A stretch of 64,000 nucleotides of DNA from CAWBQO01 sp963790965 (GTDB lineage: Bacteria > Bacteroidota > Rhodothermia > Rhodothermales > DASSAV01): contig CAWBQO010000004.1 in the NCBI GenBank assembly GCA_963790965.1, positions 15,169 to 79,168 of the forward strand. Direction: 5' to 3'. Every line of letters begins with the position of its first letter. Within the stretch, counting starts at the first letter, position 1. A model generated the notes under the pieces. It had not been told where the DNA came from. It searched no databases and was given only the letters and a program-made list of their open reading frames with translations. This document shows, one piece after another, positions 8,478-18,345 of this stretch. Made by a program: the position numbers and the translations under genes.

Positions 8478-10250
8478 ATGAAACCTGAGACTCAAATGAT
8501 GAAGACGACGCTCCCCCTGCTGCTTCTGCTTTTCGTCGCAGCGTGTTCCACTTCCAGGCCCGACCCCGACACCCTCCAGGAGGGGGCCATTCACCTGAAC
8601 CAGATCGGGTTTTATCCCGACGGGCCGAAGCAGGCCGTCGTGCAGGGCGCGGCCGAAGGTACGTTCGAGGTTATCGCCGAAAATGGAGAGCGCCGCTTTA
8701 CAGGTCAACTCTCGTCAGAGGAAGCCTGGGAAATGTCGGGTGAACGCGTTCGCGTGGCTGATTTTTCGGACCTGGATGTCCCGGGCGTCTACCGCCTCCG
8801 GGTGCCCGGCGTGGGCGATTCGGATCCGTTCGAGATCAAAAGGGCCGTCCTTTCGGACCTGACGAAAGGCATCTTGAAGGGCTTCTATTATCAGCGCGCA
8901 TCGAGCGCGCTTCCGGAGGCATATGCGGGGCGGTGGGCACGCGCGGCCGGGCACCCCGACGACAAGGTCATGGTTCACCCGTCGGCGGCTTCTCCCGGCC
9001 GGCCGGCCGGCACGATCCTCTCGATGCCGAAAGGCTGGTACGATGCGGGCGATTACAACAAGTACATTGTAAACTCGGGCATCACGACCGGCACGTTGCT
9101 GGCGCTTTACGAGCAGTTCCCTGCGTTCTTCGATTCGTTTAGCCTGAACATTCCGGAATCCGGCGGCGCAATGCCGGACTTGCTCGACGAAGCGCTCTGG
9201 AATCTGCGGTGGATGATGGCCATGCAGGACCCGGCCGATGGGGGCGTTTATCACAAACTCACGACCGCGAACTTCGAGGGCATGGTTCGGCCGGATCAGG
9301 CGCGCGCGCAGCGCTATGTGGTGCAGAAGAGCACGGCCGCTGCGCTCGACTTCGCAGCCGTGATGGCTCGGGCGGCGCGGGTTTATCGGGGCCGTGCAGG
9401 CGTGCCGGGCCTCGCGGACTCCATGCTTACTGCCGCGGCATCTGCCTGGGACTGGGCCGCCGCGAACCCGTCGGTGCCTTACCGGCAGAACGAGATGAAT
9501 AGTCGGTTTGACCCGGACGTTGCGACCGGGGCCTACGACGACGAGCAGTTCGAGGACGAGTTCGCCTGGGCAGCCGCCGAGCTGTACGCGACGACCAAAG
9601 ACGCCCGTTACCTCGACGGACACGACCCGCGCCAGATATCCCGGACCAGCGTTCCCTCCTGGGGCAACGTGCAGGCAATGGCCTTGATGGCGCTGCTCGA
9701 CAATCGCGACGCCGTAGATGCCGGTTCGGCCGGTGCGGCAATCACCTCCCTCGCCGACGAGCTTGTCCAAGCGCAGCGCGCATCCGCCTACCGAATGCCC
9801 TTTGGAGCCGGCCGCAGCGATTTCGCCTGGGGAAGCACGGCTGTCGCAGCGAACCAGGGTTTGATCTTGTTGCAAGCCTATCGTCTCACCGGCGACCAAC
9901 GCTATTTTGATGCGGCGGTGGCAAATCTGGACTACCTGTTGGGTCGCAATCCCCTGAACCTGACGTTCGTGACGGGCTTCGGAGACCGCAGCCCCATGCA
10001 CCCCCATCATCGCCCTTCCGTTTCAGACGGCATCGACGATCCCGTACCGGGTATGCTCGTCGGCGGCCCCAATCCGGGGATGCAGGACGCCGCGAATTGT
10101 TCGACCGCGTATCCGTCCAAGCTGCCCGCGCTGGCCTATCTCGACAACGACTGCAGCTACGCATCGAACGAGATCGCCATCAACTGGCAGGCGTCGATCG
10201 CCTACCTCGCGGGCGCAATAGAAGCGCTGGAAGCAGGCGAGGGTATGTAG
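8478..10250 (+). CDS. GH9 cellulase/cellodextrinase-like lipoprotein
   Basis: A 590-residue GH9 enzyme. The ATG at 8478 gives a lipoprotein signal with lipobox VAAC (Cys23); ATGs at 8496 and 8499 are possible too. An N-terminal CelD-type Ig domain (about 35-120, starting IHLNQIGFYP) is followed by the (alpha/alpha)6 catalytic domain. Asp189 and Asp192 in YDAGDYNKY form the base pair that activates water, and Glu565 in SNEIAINW is the acid. LLGRNPLN and HPHHRPS are also GH9 hallmarks. In a glucomannan or xyloglucan setting it may cut beta-1,4-glucosyl bonds and release cello-oligosaccharides for the GH94 phosphorylase downstream. Endo- versus exo-action cannot be settled from the sequence. Confidence 0.88.
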   Translation: MKPETQMMKTTLPLLLLLFVAACSTSRPDPDTLQEGAIHLNQIGFYPDGPKQAVVQGAAEGTFEVIAENGERRFTGQLSSEEAWEMSGERVRVADFSDLDVPGVYRLRVPGVGDSDPFEIKRAVLSDLTKGILKGFYYQRASSALPEAYAGRWARAAGHPDDKVMVHPSAASPGRPAGTILSMPKGWYDAGDYNKYIVNSGITTGTLLALYEQFPAFFDSFSLNIPESGGAMPDLLDEALWNLRWMMAMQDPADGGVYHKLTTANFEGMVRPDQARAQRYVVQKSTAAALDFAAVMARAARVYRGRAGVPGLADSMLTAAASAWDWAAANPSVPYRQNEMNSRFDPDVATGAYDDEQFEDEFAWAAAELYATTKDARYLDGHDPRQISRTSVPSWGNVQAMALMALLDNRDAVDAGSAGAAITSLADELVQAQRASAYRMPFGAGRSDFAWGSTAVAANQGLILLQAYRLTGDQRYFDAAVANLDYLLGRNPLNLTFVTGFGDRSPMHPHHRPSVSDGIDDPVPGMLVGGPNPGMQDAANCSTAYPSKLPALAYLDNDCSYASNEIAINWQASIAYLAGAIEALEAGEGM

Positions 10251-10415
10251 GCTCGCCTGCTGGTCGATTCCACAAAGCCTCTGCGGCGGAAAAAGCCTCC
10301 GCACCGGCGGCAGAATAGAACAATCAAGTTGATTTGCTGTTTTAGCCGCCTGCCGATCATGCCCACGCGCTCTCCGGTACCCACCTCATGCTGCTCAGTT
10401 CACGCTAAATAGGCC

Positions 10416-12920
10416 ATGACCGACCAATACGCAGACGGTTCTTACGGCCACTTCGATGATGACGCGCGCGAGTACGTCATCTCGCGCCCGGATACCCCAT
10501 GGCCGTGGCTCAACTACATCGGACAAGAAGACCTGTTCGGTCTCTGCTCCAATACCGCGGGCGGGTACACGTTCTGGCGTGACGCGCGCATGCGCCGCCT
10601 GACCCGCTACCGGTACAACAACGTCCCCATAGACACCGGCGGCCGTTACCTTTACGTGCGGCATAACGGCAGCGTGTGGAACCCCGGATGGAAGCCCGTC
10701 AAGACGACGCTGGATCGGTACGAATGTCGCCACGGGCTTGGATACACGCGCATCGTGGGTGAGAAGGACGGCATCGAAGTGGAAGTGTACTTCTTCGTGC
10801 CGCTCGGAGAAACGACGGAAGTCTGGAAGGTGTCGGTGCGCAATAAGACCGGCCAGCGGCAGGACGTTCAGCTATTCTCCTTTGCCGAGTTCTGCCTCTT
10901 CGACGCGCAGAATGACGCCACGAACTACCAGCGCACCTATTCTATCGGTGAGGTGGAGGTTGAAGGCGGCGCGATCTATCATAAATCAGAGTTTCGCGAG
11001 CGGCGCAACCACTACACGCTCTTCGCCTGCACGCGCGCGGTAGAAGGATTCGATACCGACCGCGACGCTTTTATCGGGCTGCACAACGGCTTCCATGAGG
11101 CGCAGGTGCCGATGGAGGGCCGGTCGCGAAACAGCATCGCGCACGGGTGGAATCCGGTTGGATCCCACGGCGTCGATCTCTCACTCGCGCCGGGCGAAAC
11201 GTCGTCGTTCTCGTTCCTGCTCGCTTACGTCGACCAGGGCGACGAGCCGACGTTCGAAGCACTGGGCGTGCTGAACAAAACGAAAGGCCGCGCGCTCGTC
11301 GCGCGTTTTTCCGAAGAAGGCGCGGTGGAACGAGCGTTCGCGGACCTGCAGTCGTACTGGGACGGTCTTCTGGGCGGATTTCAGGCGCAGACGCCGAGCA
11401 CGGACGCGAACCGGATGGCGAACATCTGGAACCAGTACCAGTGCATGGCGACCTTCAATCTCTCTCGTTCCGCCAGCTTCTTTGAAAGCGGGATCGGGCG
11501 GGGCATGGGCTACCGCGACAGCAATCAGGACCTGCTCGGGTTCGTCCACATGATCCCGGACCGCGCGCGCGGCCGTCTGCTCGACATCGCAGGGACGCAG
11601 CTTTCGAGCGGGGCATGCTTCCACCAGTATCAGCCGCTTACGCGCCAGGGCAACGCCGAGATCGGCGGAGACTTCTATGACGATCATCTCTGGCTTATCC
11701 TGAGCACGTGCGCTTATCTAAAAGAAACGGGCGACACGTCGATCCTGGAGGAGCCGGTGGGTTACGCGGACACGCCCGGAAGCGGCGAGACGCTCTTGCA
11801 CCACCTCGAGACCAGCATCGCGTACACGCTTTCACACCGGGGGCCGCATGGTCTGCCGCTGATTGGCCACGCCGACTGGAACGATTGTCTCAACCTGAAC
11901 TGTTTCTCCACAGAGCCGAACGAGAGTTTCCAGACGGCAGGAGACGTAGAGGGATCCTCAGCAGAGTCGGTGATGATTGCGGGGCTTTTCCTCTACGCTG
12001 CGCGTGAGATGAAGGGCCTTTACGAGTGGCTGGGCCGCGAGGCCGATGCCGGACGCATGGCCTCCCATTATGAGGGCATGCTACAAACCGTCGAGCGGGA
12101 GGCGTGGGACGGGGCGTGGTACCGCCGCGCGTATGATGCCGAGGGGCGGCCCGTCGGTTCCGCCGAAAATGAGGAGGGCAAGATCTTTATCGAGAGCCAA
12201 GGCTGGTGCGTGCTCGGAGGCGCAGGAGCGGACAACGGCCGCGCGCGGCAAGCGCTCGAAAGCGTTCACGAGCACCTCTTCACGCCCGACGGCATTCTGC
12301 TGCAGACACCGCCCTACCGCACCTACCATCCCGAACTCGGGGAGATTTCCAGTTATCCGCCGGGCTATAAAGAGAACGCCGGCATCTTCTGCCACAACAA
12401 CACCTGGATCCATCTCGGGCTGTGCCTGCAAGGCATGGGCGACCGCGCGTTCGAGTATTACTTGAGCATCTGCCCCTCTGCCCAGGACGACCCCGACACC
12501 TATCGCTGCGAGCCGTACGTGTACGCTCAGATGATCGCCGGGCGCGACGCCGCGACGCCGGGAGAGGCCAAGAACTCGTGGCTGACGGGCACCGCGGCAT
12601 GGACGTTCGTTACCCTGTCGCAGGGCATCCTTGGCGTTCAGCCGCAGTACGAGGGACTCCGAATCGATCCGTGTATCCCCTCAGGGTGGGGCGGATTTAC
12701 CGTGACGCGGCGGTTTAGAGGAACGGACTACCGAATCCGGGTGCGCAATCCCGACGGCGTCAGCAAAGGCGTTGCGCGGCTGTTGGTAGATGGAAAGGAG
12801 ATGCGCGGGAATGAGATTCCTCTTTCGTCCAGCGAGTCAGTTGATGTGGAAGTCGTCCTCGGAGCATCCACGCCGACGGTGCCGGAGCAGGATCAAATGG
12901 CCGACGTTCGCTTCGAATAG
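10416..12920 (+). CDS. GH94 cellobiose phosphorylase-like
   Basis: An 834-residue cytoplasmic protein (no signal peptide) of the length usual for cellobiose phosphorylase. The N-terminal YGHFDDDAREYVI and NTAGGYTFWRDA, the catalytic Asp487 in GHADWNDCLN, FIESQGWCVLGG and KNSWLTGTAAW are GH94 motifs. The reaction is phosphorolysis of a beta-1,4-linked disaccharide to alpha-glucose 1-phosphate plus a free sugar. The acceptor side may be glucose or mannose, since glucosyl-mannose would arise from glucomannan. The glucose 1-phosphate could enter glycolysis through the phosphoglucomutase at 56486-58138. It follows the GH9 gene after 165 bases and precedes a GH26 by 27. Related activities such as cellodextrin or laminaribiose phosphorylase are alternatives. 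Confidence 0.9.
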   Translation: MTDQYADGSYGHFDDDAREYVISRPDTPWPWLNYIGQEDLFGLCSNTAGGYTFWRDARMRRLTRYRYNNVPIDTGGRYLYVRHNGSVWNPGWKPVKTTLDRYECRHGLGYTRIVGEKDGIEVEVYFFVPLGETTEVWKVSVRNKTGQRQDVQLFSFAEFCLFDAQNDATNYQRTYSIGEVEVEGGAIYHKSEFRERRNHYTLFACTRAVEGFDTDRDAFIGLHNGFHEAQVPMEGRSRNSIAHGWNPVGSHGVDLSLAPGETSSFSFLLAYVDQGDEPTFEALGVLNKTKGRALVARFSEEGAVERAFADLQSYWDGLLGGFQAQTPSTDANRMANIWNQYQCMATFNLSRSASFFESGIGRGMGYRDSNQDLLGFVHMIPDRARGRLLDIAGTQLSSGACFHQYQPLTRQGNAEIGGDFYDDHLWLILSTCAYLKETGDTSILEEPVGYADTPGSGETLLHHLETSIAYTLSHRGPHGLPLIGHADWNDCLNLNCFSTEPNESFQTAGDVEGSSAESVMIAGLFLYAAREMKGLYEWLGREADAGRMASHYEGMLQTVEREAWDGAWYRRAYDAEGRPVGSAENEEGKIFIESQGWCVLGGAGADNGRARQALESVHEHLFTPDGILLQTPPYRTYHPELGEISSYPPGYKENAGIFCHNNTWIHLGLCLQGMGDRAFEYYLSICPSAQDDPDTYRCEPYVYAQMIAGRDAATPGEAKNSWLTGTAAWTFVTLSQGILGVQPQYEGLRIDPCIPSGWGGFTVTRRFRGTDYRIRVRNPDGVSKGVARLLVDGKEMRGNEIPLSSSESVDVEVVLGASTPTVPEQDQMADVRFE

Positions 12921-12947
12921 GAATACCTGGGACAACCAATCGGATCA

Positions 12948-14627
12948 ATGCACAGCCTCCTCACGCTCTTGCTTCTGGCCACGGCCGCTTCGGACAGCCT
13001 CTTTCTGGAGGCGGAATCGGCGCGGCTTGTCGGCACCGAAATCTCTACCGAGCGCCAGGGGTATTTTGGCGAAGGCTATGTGACCGGGTTCGATGCCCCC
13101 GAGGACAGCGTCGTCTTTTCAGCGACCGTTGACGCGGGCATCTACGTGCTGTGGGCGCGGGTCTCGGCGACCGGGCGGTTCACGCCGCTGACGTTCAACG
13201 TCGATGGAGCCGAGTCCACGAGCTACATGCTCGGCACGGGCGCTGTATTTGCCTACCGCAAACACGCCGAGCAATTCCTGTCGGCGGGAATGCACCGAAT
13301 AGCGGTAACGGGGACGATGGACCTCGACCGGCTGCTGCTCGTCCGCCTTCGGTATGCACCCCCTGAACCTCCGGCGTCGATGCTCGCAGATTCTGCGGCC
13401 ACGGCCTCCGCGCGCGCCTTGTACGCTTTCATGCGGAGTGTTTATGGAGAGAAGATCATTGCCGGGCAGCAGGATCTGACGGAAGTGCAGTATATCCGGC
13501 AAGTCACGGGCCGGGAGCCTGCCATCGGCGCTTTCGACCTCATCGACTACTCGCCCTCCCGGGTGGCTTGCGGCACGCGCCCCGGTCGCTCCGTTGAAAA
13601 CTGGATCGACTGGGCGGATCAGGACGGCATCGTCTCCCTCTCCTGGCACTGGAACGCGCCCACCGACCTGAAGGACGACGACTGCAACACGAGCAACAAT
13701 GCGTCCGGCGAAGAATGGTGGAGCGGCTTCTACACCCGCGCCACCACGTTCGACTTTGCCGCCGCACTCGCCGACACGACTTCGGAGCGCTACGACTTGA
13801 TCCTGCGAGACATTGATGCCATTGCGGAGCAGCTAAAGAAGTTCGACAGGGCCGACGTTCCCGTACTCTGGCGGCCGCTCCACGAAGCGGCGGGCGGTTG
13901 GTTCTGGTGGGGAGCCCGAGGGTCGGAGGCGTACGTCAAGCTCTGGCGACTGCTCTACGACCGGCTCGTTCATCACCACGGATTGCACAACCTGATCTGG
14001 GTGTACACGCACGAGCCGAACGCCGCTGCCTGGTATCCCGGCGATGACTATGTGGACATCGTTTCCCGCGACGTTTACGCATCGAGCCAGGCGGCCACCA
14101 TGATAAGCGACTGGGATGACCTGCAAACGCTCTACGGCGATCGTAAGCTCATAGCGCTCTCGGAGTCCGGCACGTTGCCTGATCCAGAGGTCGTTACCGC
14201 CTATGGCATCTACTGGAATTACATGGCCGTTTGGAGCGGAAGCTTCATCCGCAACATCGACCGCGATTACCTGACGCGGGTGTTCAATAGTCCACTGGTC
14301 ATCACGCGGGACGAGTTGCCGGCGTGGCGCTCTTTCGTTCTCTCAAGCGAAAGCCCGACGGGTGCCGAGGCGCTCAAGATCGAGATTTACCCGAACCCCG
14401 CCTCGTCGCGGGCGACGCTATTGGTCGCGCTCGACACGCCTCTTGCCGAGAATGCGACGGTGGAGATGTTCGACCTCTTGGGGAGGCGCGTCGAGCGCTT
14501 CACCATCGGCCCACAACCGGCCGGTGTGCTGCGGCTCACGGTTGACGTAAGCGCCCTTTCCTCCGGAGTGTATCTGCTGCGCTTGCAGCCCGGCGGCCGG
14601 ACGGCTTCCCTCGTCATTGCGCGCTAA
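12948..14627 (+). CDS. CBM35-like + GH26 mannanase, T9SS-exported
   Basis: A 559-residue secreted mannanase. After a short signal peptide comes a CBM35-like beta-sandwich (about 18-140, starting FLEAESARLVG), then the GH26 domain (about 145-460) with acid/base Glu313 in WRPLHEAAGGWFWWG and nucleophile Glu406 in LSESGTLPD, then a T9SS sorting domain (about 480-559, EIYPNPASS...GVYLLRLQPGG). It is therefore expected on the cell surface, in contrast to the two lipoprotein GH26 enzymes of this locus. Its catalytic domain has different spacing and probably a different origin: YSPSRVACGTRPG and a longer middle part are absent from the other two. It ends the plus-strand mannan block, 32 bases from the convergent GH3 gene. 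Confidence 0.9.
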   Translation: MHSLLTLLLLATAASDSLFLEAESARLVGTEISTERQGYFGEGYVTGFDAPEDSVVFSATVDAGIYVLWARVSATGRFTPLTFNVDGAESTSYMLGTGAVFAYRKHAEQFLSAGMHRIAVTGTMDLDRLLLVRLRYAPPEPPASMLADSAATASARALYAFMRSVYGEKIIAGQQDLTEVQYIRQVTGREPAIGAFDLIDYSPSRVACGTRPGRSVENWIDWADQDGIVSLSWHWNAPTDLKDDDCNTSNNASGEEWWSGFYTRATTFDFAAALADTTSERYDLILRDIDAIAEQLKKFDRADVPVLWRPLHEAAGGWFWWGARGSEAYVKLWRLLYDRLVHHHGLHNLIWVYTHEPNAAAWYPGDDYVDIVSRDVYASSQAATMISDWDDLQTLYGDRKLIALSESGTLPDPEVVTAYGIYWNYMAVWSGSFIRNIDRDYLTRVFNSPLVITRDELPAWRSFVLSSESPTGAEALKIEIYPNPASSRATLLVALDTPLAENATVEMFDLLGRRVERFTIGPQPAGVLRLTVDVSALSSGVYLLRLQPGGRTASLVIAR

Positions 14628-14659
14628 AAAGGCCTGCTTGAACGTCCGGTATCGCTTTC

Positions 14660-16801
14660 TCACTTCGCGTCGATGGTGGTCTCCAGGCGAATGTCCGCGG
14701 AGGACGCTCCGATGAGGAGGCGCACCGGACCGGCCTCGAATTGCCACCGGTCTCGGTCGGCGTCCCAGTAAGCCAGACCAGAGGCGCGGAGCGGCAGGAC
14801 GATCTCTCGTGTCTCGCCCGGCTGGAGGCTAATCCGTTTGAAGCCGACGAGCGCTTTCTGTGGACGCGCGACCGCCGAATGCGGGAAGGAGGCGTAGAGC
14901 TGGACGACCTCGTCTCCTGCGCGGGTGCCGGTGTTGGTCAGGCGAACCTGAACCTGAAGGGTGTCCGACGCCCGCAGCGTACCCCTGTCCGTCGTGAGGT
15001 GTTCGTAGCGGAAGGTGGTGTAGGACAGGCCGAAGCCGAACGGGTAGAGTGGATCGCCGGCGTAGTAGCGATACGTGCGCCCGTCGAGGCTGTAGTCAAG
15101 ACGGGGCGGCAGCTCGTCTTCGGACGTGACCCACGTATGGACGAGTCTTCCCGCAGGGTTGTAATCGCCGAAGAGCACGTCGGCCAGGGCGCTGCCCATC
15201 TCCTGACTGCTTTGCGCCATGTGAACGATGGCCGGAATGTTGTTCTGCGTCCAATTGATGGCAAACGGGAAGGAAGCGGCCAAAACAACCACCGTCTTCG
15301 GCTGCGCCCGTCGCACGGCCTTGATGAGCGACTCCTCGGGAAGCTGCAGGCTCTGCCGGTCGCGCGCCTCGCGTCCCCATGTCGGCTCGTCGCACTCAGC
15401 CCAGCCGGGATCAAAGCACGTCGGGTGGTTTCCCGCGACGACTATGGCCAGATCGGACGCGCGGGCGAGCGCGACGGCAGCGGCCGTGTCGGCACCGGCG
15501 GCAAAGTCCACGCGCCCACGCCGTCCGGCCCGGGCGCGGATACCTTCGAGCGGGGTGACGGCGTAAAGCGTGTCGCCGCTGTACCAGTCGAGCAGAACGT
15601 CGTCCGCAAAGGGGCCGATGACGGCGATGGAGCGCACGTCTGCGGCGAGGGGCAGGAGGCCGTCATTCTTGAGCAGCACGATGCTCTCCTGCGTTACGCG
15701 GCGGGCGGCATCGCGGTGGGCGGGGAGCGTCCATGGCTCAGGCTCCTCCCCGACACCGATGGAGCGGTAAGGCACCCGGTCAAGCGGATCGAGTTGTCCG
15801 AGCCGGATCATGACGCGGTAGACGCCCCGCAGCGTGCTATCGATGTCGGCCTCCGTGAGCAGTCCTTCGTCGAGGGCCTGCTGGACTGGCTCCCGGTACT
15901 CGTCGAGGAACTGGTTGATGCCTGCCTTGATGCCCTCCGCCGCTCCCCAGGCCACGTCGGGGTAGAAGTCGTGATCTGAAACGAGCAACCGGAGTGCTCC
16001 GCCGTCGGTGCAGATGATGCCGTCGAGGCCCCACCTCTCCATCGTCAACTCGCGAAGGAGCGGGTGGACCATCATTGGCACGCCGTTGACGGCGTTGTAA
16101 GCGGCCATGTAGGCGTTCGCGCCACCCTCGAGGACGCCCATGCGGAAAGGCACCGCATAATACTCGTGCAGCGCGCGCTCGCTCAGGTTGGAGGAGCCGA
16201 ACGTGCGCTCGTCCTCGTTGCTATTGGCGAGGAAATGCTTCATCAAGGAGGCGGTGCGCCAGTAGCGCGGGTCGTCGCCCTGGAGGCCGCGCGTGAAAGC
16301 GGCTGTGAGGGTGCCCGCCAGGAACGGGTCTTCGCCGTAGCTCTCCTCGGTGCGGCCCCAGCGGGGATCCCGGGCGAGATCAGCGTTGGGGGCGCGGACG
16401 ACCAGTCCCGCCCGCTGATAGCCGCTTTGAAAAAGATAGCGGGCTTCGTAGCTCTCCACCTCGGCGGCAAGGCGGACGGCGTCGGGATTCCACGTCATTC
16501 CGAGGCCGACGGCCTGGGGAAACTGGGTGGTTGGCACCGGATTCCGGCGACCCCAGTTGCTCGGGCCGCCCTGTGCCAGCCCGTGCAGCCCTTCCACATG
16601 CGGACTCCCGACGATGCCGAGTCTTGGAACACTCGGATTCGTGCCGAGCGCTTCAATCTTCTCGTCAAGCGTCATGCGCCCGAGCAGGTCGTCGATGCGC
16701 TGCTCCACGGGCACATCAGGGTTGCGGAAAGGCAGCGGCTGCGCCTGCGCGCTTGCGGCAAAGACGACGATCAGCAAAGAGAAGAGGGAAGAGCGCTGCA
16801 T
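14660..16801 (-). CDS. GH3 beta-glucosidase/beta-xylosidase-like
   Basis: A 713-residue exo-glycosidase with a signal peptide ending ASAQAQ, so periplasmic or secreted. The GH3 N-terminal barrel carries RMTLDEKIEALG, ARDPRWGRTEESYGEDPFLAG, KHFLANSNE and the nucleophile Asp266 in IICTDGGAL. The GH3 C-terminal domain follows, and a fibronectin III-like domain lies at the end (about 630-710). The DPRWGRTEESYGEDP form is common to beta-xylosidase-like and some beta-glucosidase GH3 proteins, so glucose versus xylose specificity is open; a beta-glucosidase fits xyloglucan oligosaccharides. It is the last gene of the seven-gene minus-strand run, 18 bases after the fucosidase, and faces the GH26 gene tail to tail. 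Confidence 0.87.
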   Translation of the reverse strand: MQRSSLFSLLIVVFAASAQAQPLPFRNPDVPVEQRIDDLLGRMTLDEKIEALGTNPSVPRLGIVGSPHVEGLHGLAQGGPSNWGRRNPVPTTQFPQAVGLGMTWNPDAVRLAAEVESYEARYLFQSGYQRAGLVVRAPNADLARDPRWGRTEESYGEDPFLAGTLTAAFTRGLQGDDPRYWRTASLMKHFLANSNEDERTFGSSNLSERALHEYYAVPFRMGVLEGGANAYMAAYNAVNGVPMMVHPLLRELTMERWGLDGIICTDGGALRLLVSDHDFYPDVAWGAAEGIKAGINQFLDEYREPVQQALDEGLLTEADIDSTLRGVYRVMIRLGQLDPLDRVPYRSIGVGEEPEPWTLPAHRDAARRVTQESIVLLKNDGLLPLAADVRSIAVIGPFADDVLLDWYSGDTLYAVTPLEGIRARAGRRGRVDFAAGADTAAAVALARASDLAIVVAGNHPTCFDPGWAECDEPTWGREARDRQSLQLPEESLIKAVRRAQPKTVVVLAASFPFAINWTQNNIPAIVHMAQSSQEMGSALADVLFGDYNPAGRLVHTWVTSEDELPPRLDYSLDGRTYRYYAGDPLYPFGFGLSYTTFRYEHLTTDRGTLRASDTLQVQVRLTNTGTRAGDEVVQLYASFPHSAVARPQKALVGFKRISLQPGETREIVLPLRASGLAYWDADRDRWQFEAGPVRLLIGASSADIRLETTIDAK

Positions 16802-16819
16802 ATCCGGTGGGGCTTTTGC

Positions 16820-18325
16820 TCAGCGGCGAACGGTGAGGATGCGGAAGGCGACGGCCGGCGCGTCAGGCTCCGTATCGGGCATCGCGAGGATGAGGCCGGC
16901 GGCATCCTGAGACCAGCGGACCGGGAGGCCCGACGCGACGTGCTCCGCGCCCCTTATGACGGTGCCCTCCGGCATGTAGGCCGGCGCGAAGGCGGTGAGG
17001 AGGACATTCGTGCCGGGTGCCGGCCGTCCCAGCGCGACGGCGTAGACCGTGTCGCCGCGCGTCGTGTAGCGATAGTCCGCCGCCGTGTAGTCGATGTGGG
17101 GAAGGAAGTGGCCCGCCGTCTCCTGCCGCGTCGGCCCTTCGCCGAAGGTGTACCAGGGGCGCGTCCCGTAGATCGCCTCGCCATTCTGCGCAAGCCAGGC
17201 GCCGATGGCGCGGAGCACGAGTTGCTGATCGTCCGGAATCACGCCGTCGGCCCGGGGCGAGACGTTGAGCATCAAGGTCCCGTTCTTGCTGACCGCGTCG
17301 ATGAGGACGTGCAGAATGTCCGCCGCAGACTTGAGTTCCAGGCCCTCTGTGTAGCTCCAGCTTCCCGTCGAAATGGTCTCGTCCGTCAGCCAGGGGCGCT
17401 CGGTTATTCTGTCGGTGCGGCCCTTTTCGTAGTCCGGCAGGGAGACTTCTTCGGGCAGTTCGCCATTCTTGTGCGTCACGACGACTGGCTTGCCGCGTTC
17501 TGCAGACTGATTCAGGTAATGGGCGAGGAACGCCTTCCGGTAATCCTCCGGAATCTTGCCGAGCAGTCCGTCGAAGTAGATGAGGTCCGGGTGGTATGCG
17601 TCGACGACCTCCTCCAGCTTTGCGAGCCAGTTACGGAAGAACGTGTCCGGTGGGACGTTGCCGTAGAGCATTCGCAGGAGCGGGTCGGCGGAGGCTGTGG
17701 CGGTGCCGGGCAAGTAGGGGAAGTAACTCGAGTCCGTCTGCGCCTCGACCGGCCGATCAGCGTAGATCTGGAGATTGCGCGCCATATGAAAGGTCGCGAC
17801 GAAGGGCATCCCCCGGCCGTGAACGGCCCGCTCGAAGTCTCCGAGTACATCCCGGTGCGGACCCATGTCGGCAGCGTTCCAGGGATTCACGTCGCTGTTC
17901 CACATGGAGAACCCGTCGTGATGCTCCGCAACCATGCCGGCGAAGCGCGCTCCGGATGCCTGGAATAGATCAGCCCATGCTTCCGGGTCGTAACGTTCGG
18001 CCCTGAACATCGGAACGAAGTCGTGGTAGCCGAACGCGGAGAGCGGCCCGTACATGGCGACCTGATGCTCGTACTCGCGCCCACCTTCAAGGTGCATCGC
18101 GCGCGGGTACCAGTCGTGCGCGAAGGCGGGCACCGAGAGGACGCCCCAGTGCAGATAAATGCCGAACTTTGCGTCTCGGAACCACGCGGGTGCCTCGTCA
18201 TAGCGGGCGAGCGAGACCCACGTCGGTTCGTACTCGGCCGGGGCATTCCGCGCGGACCCTCCGGTGCCGGAGCACCCGGATAGGATGAGCAAAAGGAGAG
18301 CGAGGCTGAAGAGGGCGCGGGCCAT
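16820..18325 (-). CDS. GH29 alpha-L-fucosidase, lipoprotein
   Basis: A 501-residue alpha-L-fucosidase. I chose the ATG at 18325 rather than an upstream GTG at 18346 because it gives a compact lipoprotein signal with lipobox LSGC (Cys18) and avoids overlap with the upstream gene. GH29 features include WFRDAKFGIYLHWG, AEHHDGFSMWNS and the nucleophile Asp252 in LIYFDGLLG, followed by KNGTLMLNVSPRADG and a C-terminal beta domain. The acid/base residue is not conserved enough to point to. Fucose caps the galactosyl side chains of some plant xyloglucans and also occurs in algal glycans; the adjacent GH31 and GH2 genes favour xyloglucan. It begins 20 bases after the GH31 stop and is clearly in the same operon. 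Confidence 0.9.
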   Translation of the reverse strand: MARALFSLALLLLILSGCSGTGGSARNAPAEYEPTWVSLARYDEAPAWFRDAKFGIYLHWGVLSVPAFAHDWYPRAMHLEGGREYEHQVAMYGPLSAFGYHDFVPMFRAERYDPEAWADLFQASGARFAGMVAEHHDGFSMWNSDVNPWNAADMGPHRDVLGDFERAVHGRGMPFVATFHMARNLQIYADRPVEAQTDSSYFPYLPGTATASADPLLRMLYGNVPPDTFFRNWLAKLEEVVDAYHPDLIYFDGLLGKIPEDYRKAFLAHYLNQSAERGKPVVVTHKNGELPEEVSLPDYEKGRTDRITERPWLTDETISTGSWSYTEGLELKSAADILHVLIDAVSKNGTLMLNVSPRADGVIPDDQQLVLRAIGAWLAQNGEAIYGTRPWYTFGEGPTRQETAGHFLPHIDYTAADYRYTTRGDTVYAVALGRPAPGTNVLLTAFAPAYMPEGTVIRGAEHVASGLPVRWSQDAAGLILAMPDTEPDAPAVAFRILTVRR

Positions 18326-18345
18326 AGATCGCGAACGAGACGGCA

